DNA of 13,913 bases from Blastocatellia bacterium (GTDB taxonomy: Bacteria; Acidobacteriota; Blastocatellia; Pyrinomonadales; Pyrinomonadaceae). Positions 12,967-13,913 of this stretch are shown here, piece by piece. The stretch lies in assembly GCA_013695495.1 (NCBI GenBank), contig JACDAK010000080.1, positions 1 through 13,913 on the forward strand, read 5' to 3'. The number at the start of each line of letters is the position of its first letter. Position 1 is the stretch's first letter. A program made the position numbers and the translations under genes. The notes below the pieces were generated by a model that had not been told where the DNA came from, did not search any database, and worked only from the letters and a program-made list of their open reading frames with translations.

Positions 12967-13913
12967 CTAAATGTTCGGGACGATTATCAACTGAACACGC
13001 CGGTTCCTAGCCCGGTTCGCGTTCGTCGTGTTCGGAGCGACCGGAATTGCCGCACCCAAGCCCTTTGCTTCGATTCGCCCGTTCTCAATACCAAACGACG
13101 ACAAGCGTTCCGCAATGATCGTCGAACGCTGCCGCGTCAGCATATTTAGAACATCAGGCTCGCCGCTGTCATCCGTGTGCGACTCGATCGTAATGTGGTA
13201 ATCCGGATTGTTCGCCAAGATCGTCGAAAGCTCATTGAGGGTCGGATCAGAATTCGGCGAAAATCTTGCTTCTCTCGGGTTCGCCCAAAATGTTTCAGGC
13301 AGCGTTAGAACCACGCCTCGCTCGTTCTTCGCAACCGCGCCAAACTTGCGCAATGCACGCATCAGCTCCGGTTCACCCGCATCGAGCTGAGCAATCCTCT
13401 GGGCCCTTGCCGCTTGCTGATCTCTCGACTCAAAATCTGCAAGGCGGCTCTTGATATTTCTCATCTCGACCCGCTCACGGCCAAGTTCCTCGCTCAAACG
13501 TGTGTTCTCAGCACGCAAGTCTCTGATCTGCTGGGTGTAATTCGCAACATCGCGTTCCGAAAGCTCGCGATTGCGCGTCTCGCCCGCAAGCTCTCTCTTT
13601 AGCTGTTCGATCTCGTTCAGCGCATCCTGCAGCCTATTCTCAGCCGAGCGCATTTCAGCGTCGGTGCGTGACTGCTCATTACGGGCCTCCCGGGCCTGAC
13701 GACGCGTGTAAGACAGCGACTCTGCCTTGACCGCAGCGCCAATAGCCTGCCGCGCGGTCACGTCGACATCTGCTTCACGACGTCCTGCACGCCACGCTTC
13801 ATCCGCGTTACTGTAAAGGTCTTCTGCCTGCTTAAGTTCATCGGCGGCATCACGGTCGGCACCCGCGAAACGCGCCAAAGCAATCGCCTGTTTTGCCTGG
13901 AGCACTGTGGAAG
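12967..13913 (-). CDS. OmpA-family peptidoglycan-binding protein with long coiled coil (partial, N-terminus outside window)
   Basis: The frame is open to the right edge. A GTG at 13905 is in frame, but it is unlikely to be the true start because it has no signal peptide and the frame stays open upstream (Ser-Thr-Val-Leu-Gln). Counting from that GTG, residues 1-70 resemble the DUF4398 type, with alanine-rich helix and AGADRDAADELKQAEDL. Residues about 70-175 are strongly heptad-like (LNEIEQLKREL, LRAENTRLSEELGRE). Residues about 196-312 are an OmpA C-terminal domain: ITIESHTDDSG with the conserved TD at 244-245, LTRQRSTIIAERLSSFGI, IEAKGLG, and the NRARNRRVQL ending. In the OmpA family the conserved Asp and Arg bind diaminopimelate of peptidoglycan, so this protein probably ties an envelope structure to the cell wall, with the N-terminus in or near the outer membrane. 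Confidence 0.9.
   Translation of the reverse strand, partial: STVLQAKQAIALARFAGADRDAADELKQAEDLYSNADEAWRAGRREADVDVTARQAIGAAVKAESLSYTRRQAREARNEQSRTDAEMRSAENRLQDALNEIEQLKRELAGETRNRELSERDVANYTQQIRDLRAENTRLSEELGRERVEMRNIKSRLADFESRDQQAARAQRIAQLDAGEPELMRALRKFGAVAKNERGVVLTLPETFWANPREARFSPNSDPTLNELSTILANNPDYHITIESHTDDSGEPDVLNMLTRQRSTIIAERLSSFGIENGRIEAKGLGAAIPVAPNTTNANRARNRRVQLIIVPNI

Noticed and set aside
13903..13905. GTG as the true start of the OmpA-family gene
   Set aside because: The frame stays open to the window edge and the product would lack an export signal, which OmpA-family proteins need.

Overview
The window looks like chromosomal DNA of a diderm bacterium, most plausibly an Acidobacteriota member of the Blastocatellia/Pyrinomonadaceae type. 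This is inference from protein style: an Oar-like TonB receptor with an N-terminal carboxypeptidase-regulatory domain, a secreted VIT-VWA protein, a Ycf48-like propeller, a KP-43-like S8 peptidase ending in a regulatory-like domain, and an OmpA protein with a coiled coil. There is no rRNA or tRNA by which to place it. I recognised no tRNA, rRNA, CRISPR array, insertion sequence or phage gene.

Layout. The left part is a minus-strand series. A TonB-dependent receptor (1-2780) runs off the left edge. Upstream of it lie a secreted seven-bladed Ycf48-like propeller (2920-3894) and a VIT-VWA protein (3999-6233). A large hairpin followed by a T tract sits between the last two. The centre has alternating strands. 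A secreted helical protein of unknown function (6368-8155, +) diverges from the VIT-VWA gene and converges on a two-gene unit (8148-9126, -), sharing stop-codon bases with it. That unit encodes a 90-aa protein and a secreted coiled-coil protein whose reading frames overlap by 11 nt. Diverging from this pair is an ABC-type ATPase with a TOBE domain (9220-10182, +) whose catalytic motifs are badly altered and which has no permease next to it. The right part is again minus strand: an 867-aa S8 peptidase (10232-12835) with a terminator hairpin after it, and an OmpA-family protein (12967-13913) that runs off the right edge.

Functional theme. Seven of the nine genes have, or by family should have, an export signal, so the region is biased to envelope and secreted functions: uptake across the outer membrane, peptidoglycan anchoring, secreted proteolysis, and extracytoplasmic adhesion-type or assembly domains. 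Only the ABC-like protein and possibly the 90-aa protein would stay in the cytoplasm or inner membrane. I do not see a single pathway linking all nine. The part least explained by known families is the central block 6368-10182: unknown secreted protein, overlapping small pair, and degenerate ATPase.

Genes are tightly packed. No stretch over 300 bases lacks a gene, and the longest gaps (about 130-140 nt) hold promoters, palindromes or hairpins.
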